Shown here: positions 20,777 through 30,255 of the stretch, one piece after another | Layout of the letters: every line of letters begins with the position of its first letter | How positions within the stretch are numbered: the first letter of the stretch is position 1 | Source: Perkinsus chesapeaki | Lineage: Eukaryota; Perkinsozoa; Perkinsida; Perkinsidae | Assembly (NCBI GenBank): GCA_013115145.1 | Contig: JAAPAO010000408.1 | Coordinates: 1-32,152 of the forward strand | Length of the DNA stretch: 32,152 nucleotides | Direction of reading: 5' to 3' | Made by a program: the position numbers and the translations under genes | Notes under the pieces: generated by a model | What the model saw: only the letters and a program-made list of their open reading frames with translations | Told to the model about the DNA's origin: nothing | Databases searched by the model: none

Positions 20777-23700
20777 CTATTCCGTCTCAAGACATAAGTA
20801 TCCACACTGAGAGCCTACCACTGACGTCGCCTCGTCCTCGCTTCCGGGCTCAGGGAGATCTCTAGGATTCACTTCCAAATTTGGCGGGCATTCTTGTGAA
20901 ATACACATACGGTGGTCCTCCGGCACGAATAGCACCAAAGGGAACTCCCAGCTCATATAAATTCTGTCCTGACCGAAGAATCTCGCCATTTCTCGTTCAA
21001 CATATTCATTTCTATTCTGGCGTGCTTCCGGACCATACCCTGACATCCGCGGTGGCCCGCTGTATGCCCATGTACCACCCTTTTCTTTCATAGTAGCTAG
21101 ACTAGTAATCTTAACATCAGCTCCCCCATCCGCTGAGTTCAATGGAGCAATACTTCCTCTATTGCCTGGTTCATTAAACTGCATCACCGAATACATCGTC
21201 GCAACGCTATTAACTTTGTGTGCGAGTTGCTGGAAAGTCTCAGCGCGTTTATCCTGCGGATAAGAGCGCTCGTAACCGAGATGCGTACGGCTACTGGAGA
21301 GCATCGCCTCGTTGAAACCAGGGAAGTATCCCTTCTCATTGATAAGCTTCGAAATATCTTCAGATGCATAAAAGCCGTATTCATCCTCGCCGGCGCCCGG
21401 CGCCGTCTCGAGAACCAACGCAGTGCCAGAGGGAAGATCCGGAAGCCCCTGGTCGACAGCCTCTTTCACTTTCTCGTAATCAACGACTATCCACTGCGAG
21501 TTGTACGTGCCACTCGGCACGTCGCACGTCTCCATTAAGTCCTTCCACGACGGTGTGTCGTGTGCCAATGAAACGGCTATCATAACTCTGATGAAGTCTG
21601 GAGTAGATTCAGGCGTCCCGAATCGGCCTGGTTTGAGGATATTAGTAGTCGTCTCAAATGACACCAACCATGTTGAAGGACGCACTACCCAATCATCCGT
21701 ACCTGATAAATTTGGAAGAAATCATTGGAGGCCACTCACAATACTGTACAATGTAACAGCAACAGTGCACATCACAGCATGCAAGAGGGGTTTCTGGTAC
21801 AACATCTGTACAATGTAACAGCAACAGTGCACATCACAGCATGCAAGAGGGGTTTCTGGTACAACCTCTGTCACAAGTTGTGGACCACAATGATTATTCT
21901 GAGGACAGATCCGTCCACCGAATAAAAGCAAAAATGAATCTACTCAGCTCTAATGGAGAATAGTAGAATTCCTAACCTTCGCTGAAATCGGGCCTCTCTC
22001 TAACAATACCGAGAGTTCCTCTCTGAAAACTCTTTACTGCTCAGATTGCTCGTCTGATATCTTTATGATGAAATAAGCTGAGCCTTTAGGGTAGTGTATA
22101 GTGAGTCACCATTGGTGACCATACCATGGTCCAAGCAAGATACTTACTGCTTATGCATCCGGGATAGCTGGAGAACTGCACGGTTGCATCCGACCTCTCC
22201 TGCATGACCATCGGAGCTGAGATGTCTTTCATCACTCGAACCATTTCGGGAAAGCTTTCCCATGTGGTACTTGAAGAAGGATTATAGCGGATGAGAAGCC
22301 TCTATCGAATCCACGATCGTCGAGGAAAGATTTGAGTGTCACTTATCGCAGTAAGTCCTCTATTTTGCTCTTGAATACGCGTGGGCCACGCGGCTTGGGT
22401 GTGCGCCTCACACCCACGTGGCGTAGCGTGGCGTGGCGCATCACTCTGTGAGGTCTTATTCCAAAACCCAAAATGGTTCAGTTGGACTATCCATTCTATC
22501 TGCAACTTCCAGCAAGGGTCGGTACCGACAATCTATCTCGAAATATTGTCGTACGGAGCAAGTTCGTTGAGCCTCTGCCCTTGAGGCCCTCACGTCTCAC
22601 AAAGTGCATCACACAGAAGTAGCAAAGCCGCTGTACGGTAGCATAGTTAAGAAAGTCTCCGCCTTACTGAGCCGAGATAACATCGGTAACGACGCCTTGT
22701 TGGTTACGAACCAGTCTGGTTAGAGCGCTGCATCTCTGGGGGACAGAGGGCACAAACTGAGAGCTGCCAGACCGATGAAGACGTATTTCCCGAACTGAAG
22801 GATGTTCTACGCCTGAAGGCTAAACCCTGAAATTGGCCATGAGGGGGCTGCTCACTGATTTGCTCCAGTTCTGGCAACTGACCGTCTGCATTCAGCGCTA
22901 ATATGTCCAAAAAAGATAAAGCTGCCTTCGGAGATGACGAAGTGTACTGAAAGGAAAATATCATTCTCTAGAAAAATATTGGGCCTTCAAACACAGTGCA
23001 GTTGCTTTGTTGCATTTCTCTGATGTATTCTCACAAACGCCCGACACAGTGAGCTTGCGAGAATTCTGACATTTCTCCGGTTTGGAGTCATTGCGTACGG
23101 ACTGGAATCCGATACACCTTCTCAGACTGAGATGACTTGATGCACATGTTCTCGAAATGACTAATGGAAATTTAGACAGAAGGCTATTAGCCTAATTAGG
23201 CTAATAGACTATAGCTATCAGGCTAATGTGCTGTGAATACTTCGATCCAAGTCGCGAGGCTGAGGAGCCCCACCTTGGCTCCTGCGTTTTGTTCCACAAC
23301 TGCATTGTAGCCATCCATTATACCGAGTAATTGGCAATAGTATCCATGAGCGAGATCAAAGTACTCCGCTTCGAGGTGGCACCCCCGATGGTTGTGATCA
23401 CGCTCCATGAAATTATCCAAGATAGGCCCGAAATATCTAAGACGACAGATATTTAATGAAGGAATTATTTCTGAGTCCAACAAACTCTGTCGGTACTAAT
23501 GGGTAGAGCGGAACTGCTCCAATTGAGTGAGCGAAGCTCACTAAAGTTATGCCTATGCTGTTCCTTCGGCTCTCACTGTTCTTTCATCCATATTGCGGTA
23601 GTAGTCCGTTCCTCTCTTCTGCCGATCATTTTCTCCGTGTTAAGATGATAGAATAGCCACATGTACTCCGCCGATAGGAGGCCTTCTAGTGTTCCCATAG

Positions 23701-24278
23701 CATACCTCATACGGAGCAAAACTCATACCGAGCTAGTTCGCTGAAATATTCCGGTAATCAACTACATTCTGTGATAGCGGTCCTCGTTTGTTGCGGGTGT
23801 ATCGAATCCTCCACTAAAAACGCTCCATCCAATATTCTCCCAGTAAGGCGAAAAGGTTGCATTTGCCAACACCTAGCCAAACATGTGGCATCCCGTATCT
23901 ATAGAGTTCCTAACCGGCAGTACTCGCTTGGTTGCATTGCCTGTCGTAACCCGTTCGTCTGACGTGTAGTGCAACTTGTGGGGCTTCGTAGCTGCGAGTT
24001 TGTATATTATTGGAGAAGTTTGGTATCGGCTTGGATTTGTTCTCACCTACAGGCTCTTCAGAATGAGCTAGGATTTGTAAAACATCATCGCCAATCTGAG
24101 GGAATCCTGCCATGCAGTTGTGCCGGAGGTAATCCTGAAATCGTATCCACTGGCGGTTTATATCCAGCCGCTGGCCTACCACAAACTTGGGGAAGTCAGC
24201 ATCTGGTTCCGAATACAAGGATATGCAATATGCAAGCTGTATAATGAAGACGTATAAAGCGAGCCACACCTCGGACAT
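20777..24278 (-). CDS. Phospholipase B-like (PLBD/lamina ancestor) hydrolase, 8 exons
   Basis: Exons in gene order: 24278-24180, 23872-23766, 23705-23577, 23436-23274, 22946-22856, 22812-22712, 22301-22148, 21702-20777. Phases close exactly and give 589 residues, the length of mammalian PLBD2. The N-terminus (WLALYVFIIQLAYCISL) fits a signal peptide, consistent with a lysosomal or vacuolar location. Landmarks: NIGWSVFSGG, YAMGTLEGLLSAEYMWLFYHLN, YYCQLLGIMDGYN, SFLDILALNADGQLPELEQ, RCSALTRL carrying the Cys that in this Ntn-hydrolase family becomes the N-terminal nucleophile after self-cleavage, TTWESFPEMVRV, QFSSYPGCISS, PSGTYNSQWIVVDYEK, and GGADVKITS near the end. The canonical WDQxPPF is replaced by WAYSGPP and an acidic, unfamiliar tail follows. 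In relatives the substrate is uncertain (amide or phospholipid). Introns are 307, 60, 140, 327, 43, 410 and 445 bases. Confidence 0.9.
21744..21867. repeat. 62-base tandem duplication
   Basis: Two adjacent 62-base copies (21744-21805 and 21806-21867), differing only at the penultimate base, inside intron 7 of the phospholipase B-like gene. The near-identity implies a recent duplication. Confidence 0.95.
23184..23207. repeat. 24-base perfect palindrome
   Basis: CTATTAGCCTAA followed by its reverse complement TTAGGCTAATAG with no spacer, in intron 4 of the phospholipase gene. Further GGCTA / TAGCC echoes flank it. Confidence 0.9.
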
Positions 24279-24966
24279 TTGGTATGGTGATTAATTAAGC
24301 TACAATCCACAGACCTTGGGCAGTCCGCACCGTGGTGGCTAATGGAGACCATGGCCGGCTCCATCCTTCATATCAGGAAATCTGATCTACTTCGTTTTCA
24401 AATAGACGGAATATCAGCGTGTGGAGCGAGTTCGGAACTTTGTCAGATGTCGCCTTCAAGTTCGCGTGGTACTATCAAACGCACGTTTGACGATACACAC
24501 TGAAGTTTAACAGAAGTTCTGCTCACTCATCGCAAAGGAGTGATAAGGCCTCTCTACTAGACTCTAGTTGCTAGAGTTGCTAGAGTTGCTAGTTGCTCTC
24601 TACTAGTCTTCTGTTCTCTAGTAACTAGAGAGTCTCTAATTGCGATCGCTACTTCCTTTTTTTTCAATCCGGGTCTCTATTGGCCCCATTGACCGTCTCA
24701 TATCAATGGCTTCACTCCTCGGGACTCCCAAGTCGGGAGCTTACATCCCCGGCTGCGTATGACCATCCCCGCACTCCGGAATTAGGACTAGAGGTCTTCC
24801 TACTATGTGAGTTCTACTAGAAATTTTGTATTATCTGTTTTGTGCCACGGTGACATCGGCACCTCAGTGGATAGCGGGCTAGTAAATCCAAAATTACAGT
24901 CATATTGACGGACGTGGGGTATCATTTTATCCGTGCAAGTAGCCGCAGATAGTGTGGGAAAGAGAT

Positions 24967-24988
24967 AGAGTAAGTTACTCTGAGTAAC
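24967..24988. repeat. Zig-zag repeat
   Basis: AGAGTAA, g, TTACTCT (24967-24981) overlapping GTTACTC, t, GAGTAAC (24974-24988). Confidence 0.85.
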
Positions 24989-25237
24989 AGACCCGTGTAC
25001 GGAAATCAGGCTTTTAAAAACGCAACCATTCTCGCAAGATAAGTCAGCAGTAGGCGTGTCAGAGTAACAGTGAACCACTAAAAATGCCTTGTCACAACTT
25101 CAAACTACATTATCAGTACTACTAGCCTCACAGCGTAACACAACGAATTGCCTCCACAGTTGCACGCATGCACAAAAGTAGCCTTCTTTCAGAAATAAGG
25201 ATACACTCAGAGCAGATATCAAATGAGGTAGGGCGCG

Positions 25238-25332
25238 ACTCGCGCCGCGCGAGTGACCATAGACTCTATGACCACTATATGACTCATAGAGCTCCCTGCC
25301 GCGCCTAGTGAGACACGGCGTGTCTGACACGC
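25238..25332. repeat. Cluster of perfect hairpins
   Basis: ACTCGCGC, c, GCGCGAGT (25238-25254); CATAGA, c, TCTATG (25258-25270) with a further CATAGAG echo; AGACACG, g, CGTGTCT (25311-25325) overlapping GCGTGTC, t, GACACGC (25318-25332) as a zig-zag. Confidence 0.85.
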
Positions 25333-25485
25333 TGTGAGAAGGACGTCTACTAAACTCGGGTCTTGAACGATACCCCGACAACTGGGTCGCGTGTCGCGGT
25401 ATCAGTTGATGAATTCCTAAGAATAACACAACAAAGGAGCTTGAGCCAGAATACCAATACTACGACCCTGGGACAATAGATATAA

Positions 25486-25500
25486 CTTATATCATATAAG
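25486..25500. repeat. Perfect hairpin, 7-bp arms
   Basis: CTTATAT, c, ATATAAG. Confidence 0.8.
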
Positions 25501-25706
25501 CGCACTACCTGCGCTTAAGTTGTGCACCAATCTATGTGTACGCAAACACAATTACTCTGCCCAATTAATCGATATTGAGCTCGACACCTATAAAGGGAAT
25601 GGCGAAGGTTTATTCCATCAGACAACCCTCCAGGATATAGTTGTGAGGAGTTGATAACAAGTTGTGGGGAGATCAGCAATATAGCAAGATGGGGATCAAT
25701 CTGGAC

Positions 25707-25721
25707 GGTCCAGACTGGACC
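25707..25721. repeat. Perfect hairpin, 7-bp arms
   Basis: GGTCCAG, a, CTGGACC. Confidence 0.8.
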
Positions 25722-26135
25722 CACAACACGCAAGGCATGCGTGCGACCATAGCTACCTACAACGGCGCCTAAGGAAATGCAAACTGACAGAGGTTCGGCC
25801 AGAACCTCCAGAGAGAATCGGCAAAGAATAAGGAATGCTGGACATGAGAGTCTCATGATGAGACCTTAAGGTCCTCCCTTTAAGTTTTCGGTATCTTAAT
25901 ATCTAATCCACCGCCTGTCCATACCGCACCTACTTTGTCGGTTTAGCACTTTTCCTTAGGTTTTTGACGTTACCCGGCGAGAGACGCTCCGGGTTCGGGG
26001 GAATCTTCATAGTGCGCAGGCTGCACAGCGCGTCAGGATTCACCAGGTCACTCCCACTGCTGTTTTACGCGCGTCGAATCCTACGGATTTAACTCGGAAG
26101 TAACAACTTGTTACTAACAAGGACCTTGTTGTATA

Positions 26136-27589
26136 ATGAGGATCGCTCCTGGTTTATGTCTCGTCCGATTAGCATCTGCCGTGATAACTATCGAAGAGCT
26201 TCTCGACTCCAAGAGCTTCTCGGCAAGGTACAGAACCTGTACTGCACGTTGTGCGGCCACATTGATCACCGCTGGCTATACCGCACAACCAGCGGCGATC
26301 GACTTGGCTGCTCAGAATTAGTTGTCTTCGAACATTTGTTAAGGTATGACAAAGCCTACAGCTCACCTGTAGAGTCCATGGTTGCCCTGAACGAGTCAGC
26401 TGAAGGACTGCAAGAGGTGGAGCACCTTGAAGCGAACGGTAGGCTGGCGTTCCGTCACCCATGGACTGCGACCACACGGTGGTTTATTCCCTCAGTTCGG
26501 CAGACCGCTGACAAGGTTCGTGCTCCCCCACCACCCGCAGTCGATTGGGCCGCCGCCGGTGCCGTCGGTCCAGTGAGGAATCAGGATACTCTGTTCCGTA
26601 AATGCGACAGCTGCTACGCTATAGCAGCCATCAGTAATCGGATTACTGTAATCCGATTCGAGTCGTGACTTCCACATTTCTTTCAGTCGTGTTGGAGAGC
26701 AGATTCCAAATACAGACTAAAATACCAAATGTGATACCATTTTCAGTTCAACAAATCGTTGACTGCAGCCAGCAATGGGGCAATGAGTAGTCAAATTATT
26801 CCAATCAGCTTACCGCCATACTTTTATTTGACAACTGGGTAGGGTTCTGTTCTTCCAGAGGGTGCAACCGTGGAACGGACTACTATTCGTACCTTTATGT
26901 CAAGGCCAAGGGTATGGTTAATGAATCGAGCTATCCGTACAAGGCAAAGGTGTCTGAGTGCAGAACTTCTATAACTGATAATCCTGCACTGCAGTGTCTG
27001 AAGGTGATCGGTTGAACTCCTCACGGAGTGTGAGTCAGTGCTGGAATTCATGGAAAGGAGGGGGATATCCGCGATATAAGAGCACTAGAGAAAGGAAATG
27101 ATTACAGTCTAATGAGCGCTGTCGCGGAAGGACCCGTAGCTGTACCAATAAACGGTGAATCCAGGGCATTCAACAAATACAAGTCGGGAATCATAACTGG
27201 TAGAGAAATATACGATTGTGGCATAAACTTGGTTTATCTTTTCAGCTGAAGCATGCGGTAAAGGACCCGTAAGTTACGGGCCGTAACTCACACTGTCGTA
27301 ATCGTCGGCTACGGTGTTTCTTCCGAGGGAATGCCGTAAGTCCTTTTTCTATTCCAAGGTATAATATTATGTCAGATACTGGAAGATTATGAACAGTTGG
27401 GGAAAGTCGTGGGGGATCGGAGGCTTCGCATACATCGAAAGGACTGGAACCAAAGTTCCAGAGGGTGAAACACGCCTGCCTGTGGTCGTTGAGCTCTTGC
27501 TAGCCTTTGTTTTGCTAGGCGCATGCAGCATTATGTCAGTGGATCCTATATATCCTGTATTCAAGCTCGGCTTAGCCAGTAGCTGCTGA
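26136..27589 (+). CDS. Papain-family (C1A) cysteine protease with hydrophobic C-terminal tail, 7 exons
   Basis: Exons: 26136-26227, 26293-26633, 26687-26786, 26859-27003, 27058-27231, 27274-27335, 27376-27589; 375 residues. A moderately hydrophobic N-terminus may be a signal peptide. An I29-like propeptide follows (VVFEHLLRYDKAYSSPVE). The mature enzyme starts near PPPPAVDWAAAGAVGPVRNQ (oxyanion Gln). The catalytic Cys is in KCDSCYAIAA (usual CGSCWAF; a few residues, DTLFRK, are inserted before it), His in THTVVIVGYG and Asn in MNSWGKSWGIGG. FSVQQIVDCSQQWGNEGCNRG matches the family's Cys-rich loop. After the catalytic domain there is an extension containing LPVVVELLLAFVLLGACSIM, long enough for a membrane segment, which ordinary cathepsins lack. 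Introns are 65, 53, 72, 54, 42 and 40 bases. The junction at 27231/27274 is ambiguous, and exon 1 is less certain than the rest. Confidence 0.85.
26634..26658. repeat. Zig-zag repeat starting at a 5' splice site
   Basis: It occupies the first 25 bases of the 53-base protease intron 2: GTAATC, g, GATTAC, t, GTAATC, c, GATT. Read as one hairpin, it has 11-bp arms 26636-26646 and 26648-26658 with a one-base centre. The donor GT is part of the first arm. Confidence 0.9.
27266..27287. repeat. Zig-zag repeat across a 3' splice site near the catalytic His
   Basis: CCCGTAA, g, TTACGGG (27266-27280) overlaps GTTACGG, g, CCGTAAC (27273-27287). The proposed intron ends at 27273, the centre base of the first hairpin, so part of the zig-zag is coding. 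Confidence 0.8.
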
Positions 27590-28191
27590 TCTAGTAATGA
27601 TGACATCTTCAAGTGACCATTTGTGTTAGCTTAGCTAGCTTTGCTGCGACGATGAGGAGTCTCAGATGTCCGTCTTCATCATTCAACGTCTTCCACCGTC
27701 GTGTCGAGTCATCATCTATGAACGCTCAACAGTAAATGGCGGGCCGTTACTAGCGGCCGGAACACTAATTGCGATGTAACCAATATTGCTGGCAGTTATA
27801 AGTTACATTTTTACTTGGCAAGTTCACGTGAGAAAAGACTTAGTCCAAAAGTCGTCGTTCACTGTAGGCGGGGCAGTAGGCTTTCACTTTATAACTTAGT
27901 TTTCAATCATTTTGAAGAGTTTTGCGTAAATTGTGATGAGATGTACCATTTACACCCTTAGGAGGTCCTCCTAGATGTTTTAGGGGACACAATCGAACAG
28001 TGTGGCAAAACCGTTGGGCTGGTCTAATCGGCGGTCGAACCCTCTCGTCGCACAATTAGGGATAGTTGAGTTGGGGCCAGCTAACGCAGGTGTTTTCTTA
28101 CATATTCTATTGCAGTTGGCTATAAACACGATGGGAAACACGTACTAAAGCTAATCACGGTGAATCTTCTAAGACAAAACGATATGATAAA
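27590..28191. other. Spacer between protease and SHIPPO-like genes
   Basis: No gene is seen. Two plus-strand TCGAAC motifs at 27983-28005 and 28029-28047 resemble the antisense T-loop cores of the intronic modules. The second is followed by CACAATTAG. A 5' non-coding exon or intron of the downstream gene could lie here. Confidence 0.4.
28029..28060 (-). repeat. Possible decayed tRNA-like module
   Basis: The minus strand has AGGGTTCGACCGCCG, close to the B-box (GGTTCGANTCC, mismatched after the A), and the plus-strand unit ends in AATTAG like an intron end. A weaker sister lies at 27983-28005. No terminator-like T-run is seen. Confidence 0.35.
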
Positions 28192-29031
28192 ATGTTTTGT
28201 TTCTCCGTTGCGTTGCCGTGCCAGTCACAAGCGGCGCATCCGCCAGAAAGAGGCCTAGAAACGGGAGTGTATCAGCCCGATGAGGCTTCATGCGTAGGTG
28301 CGGAGAAGTTCACTTTGCTGAATGAGTTTCCTGTTGACGGCGCCTCATTCCGTTAGCATGCTCCTCACCAGGTGGGGAGCATGTTCCAAGCAGGTCCTGC
28401 TTACACTGTTAGATCGCGTTTTCCAACCAGAGCAGTCGGGAGCGGGAAGTGGTCTACTGTCAGTGGAGCTACCCCTTACAGACAAGGCGCCACCGAACTG
28501 CATGAGGCCGTAGACCGGTCCGTGAAACTGAGCTTAGGAACGGCTAGCATCGGAGTCGAACATGAGATACTCTGCAAGAGCATCGATAGAGTGAAGGACT
28601 TAGTGAGAAACCGCAGTTAGAGCGCAGTCGGAGCGAGTCGCTCGCAGCGAGTCGGGCCAATAGTCTATACCAGGTCCTGGCTCTGGTCCCAACGGAGACG
28701 TGGTACATCACAGAACACCTCTACGTCAAGTTTGCGCCGTGAGAATCTCCCCAACTATGGTTGGTTTTCGTGAGTTACTAAAACAGGCACAGCTTGTAAG
28801 GATCAGGTAGAATTCAAATCTCTAACAATCCGTTTGCGACGTGCAGCATCCAAAAACCGGCAAACTCGCGAAACACCGGGTTGTAATCCTACTTCAAATA
28901 TGGAGACAGCCATGCGGGGTGACGTACTTCTTCAAGAGTTCAAGAGGCTCGACGTGCCTGCGTACGACTTGCCGTGCCCTTCATCGGTTTTAGGTGGCTC
29001 TTCTGCGTTTGAAACGCAGCGTTTCATTTAA
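28192..29031 (+). CDS. Probable SHIPPO/STPGR-repeat protein (ODF3/CIMAP-like), 4 exons
   Basis: Proposed exons 28192-28351, 28391-28602, 28664-28769, 28847-29031, phases consistent, 220 residues. Repeated Pro-Gly-Pro type motifs appear across the junctions: TGVYQP, PGPAYTV (completed by splicing at 28351/28391), SIPGPGSGP, ETPGCNPT and VPAYDLPCPSSVLGGSSAF. These resemble SHIPPO repeats of ODF3/CIMAP proteins, which bind microtubules inside flagellar doublets; a flagellar role is inference. Codons are open upstream of the ATG at 28192 for about 65 bases, so the start is uncertain. Intron 1 (39 bases) is mostly a hairpin, and intron 2 (61 bases) contains GCGAG, tcg, CTCGC, a, GCGAG. The last codons lie in a zig-zag repeat (29004-29026), so the C-terminus may be recently altered. 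Confidence 0.55.
28352..28390 (+). repeat. 39-base intron formed largely by a hairpin
   Basis: Arms 28357-28369 and 28371-28383 pair over 13 positions (one T-G pair, otherwise complementary: CATGCTCC / GGAGCATG and CACC / GGTG) around a single A. GTTAG precedes and TTCCAAG follows, so the hairpin takes up 27 of 39 bases. Confidence 0.75.
29004..29026. repeat. Zig-zag repeat in the SHIPPO-like last exon
   Basis: TGCGTTT, g, AAACGCA (29004-29018) overlaps TGAAACGC, a, GCGTTTCA (29010-29026), just before the stop. Confidence 0.85.
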
Positions 29032-29421
29032 CCTCAGCAACCGTAAATTTGTATATCGTGGTGTTGCACCTACAGATTGGCGCCGAAAGTTCCCGCTCGA
29101 ACCAACTCTTCGAGGAATCGTATTGTTGCTGGTAGTCCATTATGTTTTTCCTGGCAATTTTGTGGGGAACATTGTAGATTCTACAGTACTTCTGGAGTAC
29201 GTAGCAACTCATCAGATGAGTCTCATCTGGGAATAGTGTATTTGCCTCCTTGTAATGTCTACATAACGGCATGACATTACATGACACGAAATTACGCCGG
29301 CTTGCTTGTCTGCTTGCTTCCAATACTTGGAATTGAATGTTTGAGAGCTCGAGTCTTAAGTGAACAACATTCGCAAAGTGCTTGATTCTCAGGAGCCTTG
29401 AGCAGCGGTTGTTGTTTCCCG
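29032..29421. other. Spacer with hairpins
   Basis: No gene is recognised. Zig-zag at 29207-29229 (ACTCATC, a, GATGAGT; CAGATGAG, t, CTCATCTG). An inverted repeat near 29253-29281 (GTAATGTC / GACATTAC). Confidence 0.55.
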
Positions 29422-30255
29422 ATGGTCACGCGAGAACCGTGCAGCTTTACGGGACACATACGTGCCCGGGGTTCCCCCAAAGTGCCGGTTTACTTCACAG
29501 CTGGCTCACTGGCGTTTGAGCGACCGTGTCCTGTGGCACTCGGCTTATCACCGAAATCTGAGAAATACCTTCACCGAACCCTTATATGTCTGCTCAGCAT
29601 GTTCACTTTCTACTTGGTCTTCAACTTCTTACTTTTCTTATTCAAATATTACATAGCATTTCATTATCTTGCGAACTGGAAGTTGGAAGTTACGAACTTT
29701 GATCACGGACCTGTGCCGCCGGTTACCCCTTGGCGAGATTTCCGTAACCTACCGCGAGGTGCTGATGAGTATGTCAACTTCACTTTCACTCTATCGGTCC
29801 GGAATAACCCGCCATGGCTCAATGTGCATGTTCGGTACGTACACTTGTATTATTCGTTTGGAGATATCGTACGAATCCCGAATGCTCACATAACGTTCTC
29901 GGGCGATTACAGTATAACACTACACCCGCGAAATTATCTAGGTAATGCTTATATAGTTGCCCTCCGTTGCCTTGACTACATCCTCTCCCTTGAAGATCCG
30001 GTGCCTGTGAAGCTGGAGGTTGAATTTGAGCCTTCTTTTTTTGGACAAGGCGTGGGTTTGCTGTCAACGAGCACTTTGATGTATTTTGATATTCCGGTAA
30101 GAGATGCCGCCTTTTCTCGAGAAATGCAAGAGACATGTAAGAAACTGCATCCTAAAGGTTCTTCAGAAATGGGATTGTTCCTGTCCAATAATACGAAGGT
30201 TCACACCAAGGTGACTTGGGCGGCGGACGCAGAGTCCCACGCGCTACCAACTTAG
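29422..30255 (+). CDS. Single-pass membrane protein with a beta-rich outer domain, unknown function
   Basis: A single open frame of 277 residues from the ATG at 29422 (the frame is open further upstream). About 45 polar residues precede a long hydrophobic segment (TLICLLSMFTFYLVFNFLLFLFKYYIAF), then a roughly 190-residue domain with alternating hydrophobic strands: WKLEVTNFDHGPVPP, VNFTFTLSVRNNPPWLNVHV and HITFSGDYSITLHP. The arrangement recalls membrane-anchored LEA-2/WHy domains (TM helix then NxxP-type beta sandwich), but that is only an impression. NFTFT is a potential glycosylation site if the domain is lumenal. A decayed paralogue lies 1.9 kb downstream, which supports the reading frame and the start (FPMxTRxP is shared). 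Confidence 0.65.
   Translation: MVTREPCSFTGHIRARGSPKVPVYFTAGSLAFERPCPVALGLSPKSEKYLHRTLICLLSMFTFYLVFNFLLFLFKYYIAFHYLANWKLEVTNFDHGPVPPVTPWRDFRNLPRGADEYVNFTFTLSVRNNPPWLNVHVRYVHLYYSFGDIVRIPNAHITFSGDYSITLHPRNYLGNAYIVALRCLDYILSLEDPVPVKLEVEFEPSFFGQGVGLLSTSTLMYFDIPVRDAAFSREMQETCKKLHPKGSSEMGLFLSNNTKVHTKVTWAADAESHALPT

Larger units (their letters stand above)
24279..26135. other. Spacer between divergent phospholipase and cysteine protease genes
   Basis: It should hold both promoters, but no element is recognised. CTAG/TTGCTAGAG repeats occur at 24555-24635. It is rich in perfect hairpins (24967-24988, 25238-25332, 25486, 25707, and around 26102-26132 AACAA/TTGTT arms just before the protease start). 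A 113-codon minus-strand frame at 25515-25856 starts with a signal-like stretch but has no family match. Confidence 0.5.

Noticed and set aside
25515-25856. 113-codon minus-strand frame with a signal-peptide-like start
   Set aside because: No family resemblance, contains a perfect hairpin, and no downstream exons could be found.
26108-26292. Reading the protease N-terminus straight through the frame opening at 26108
   Set aside because: The ATG at 26136 with a 65-base intron gives a better signal-like N-terminus and the correct frame into the propeptide; still uncertain.
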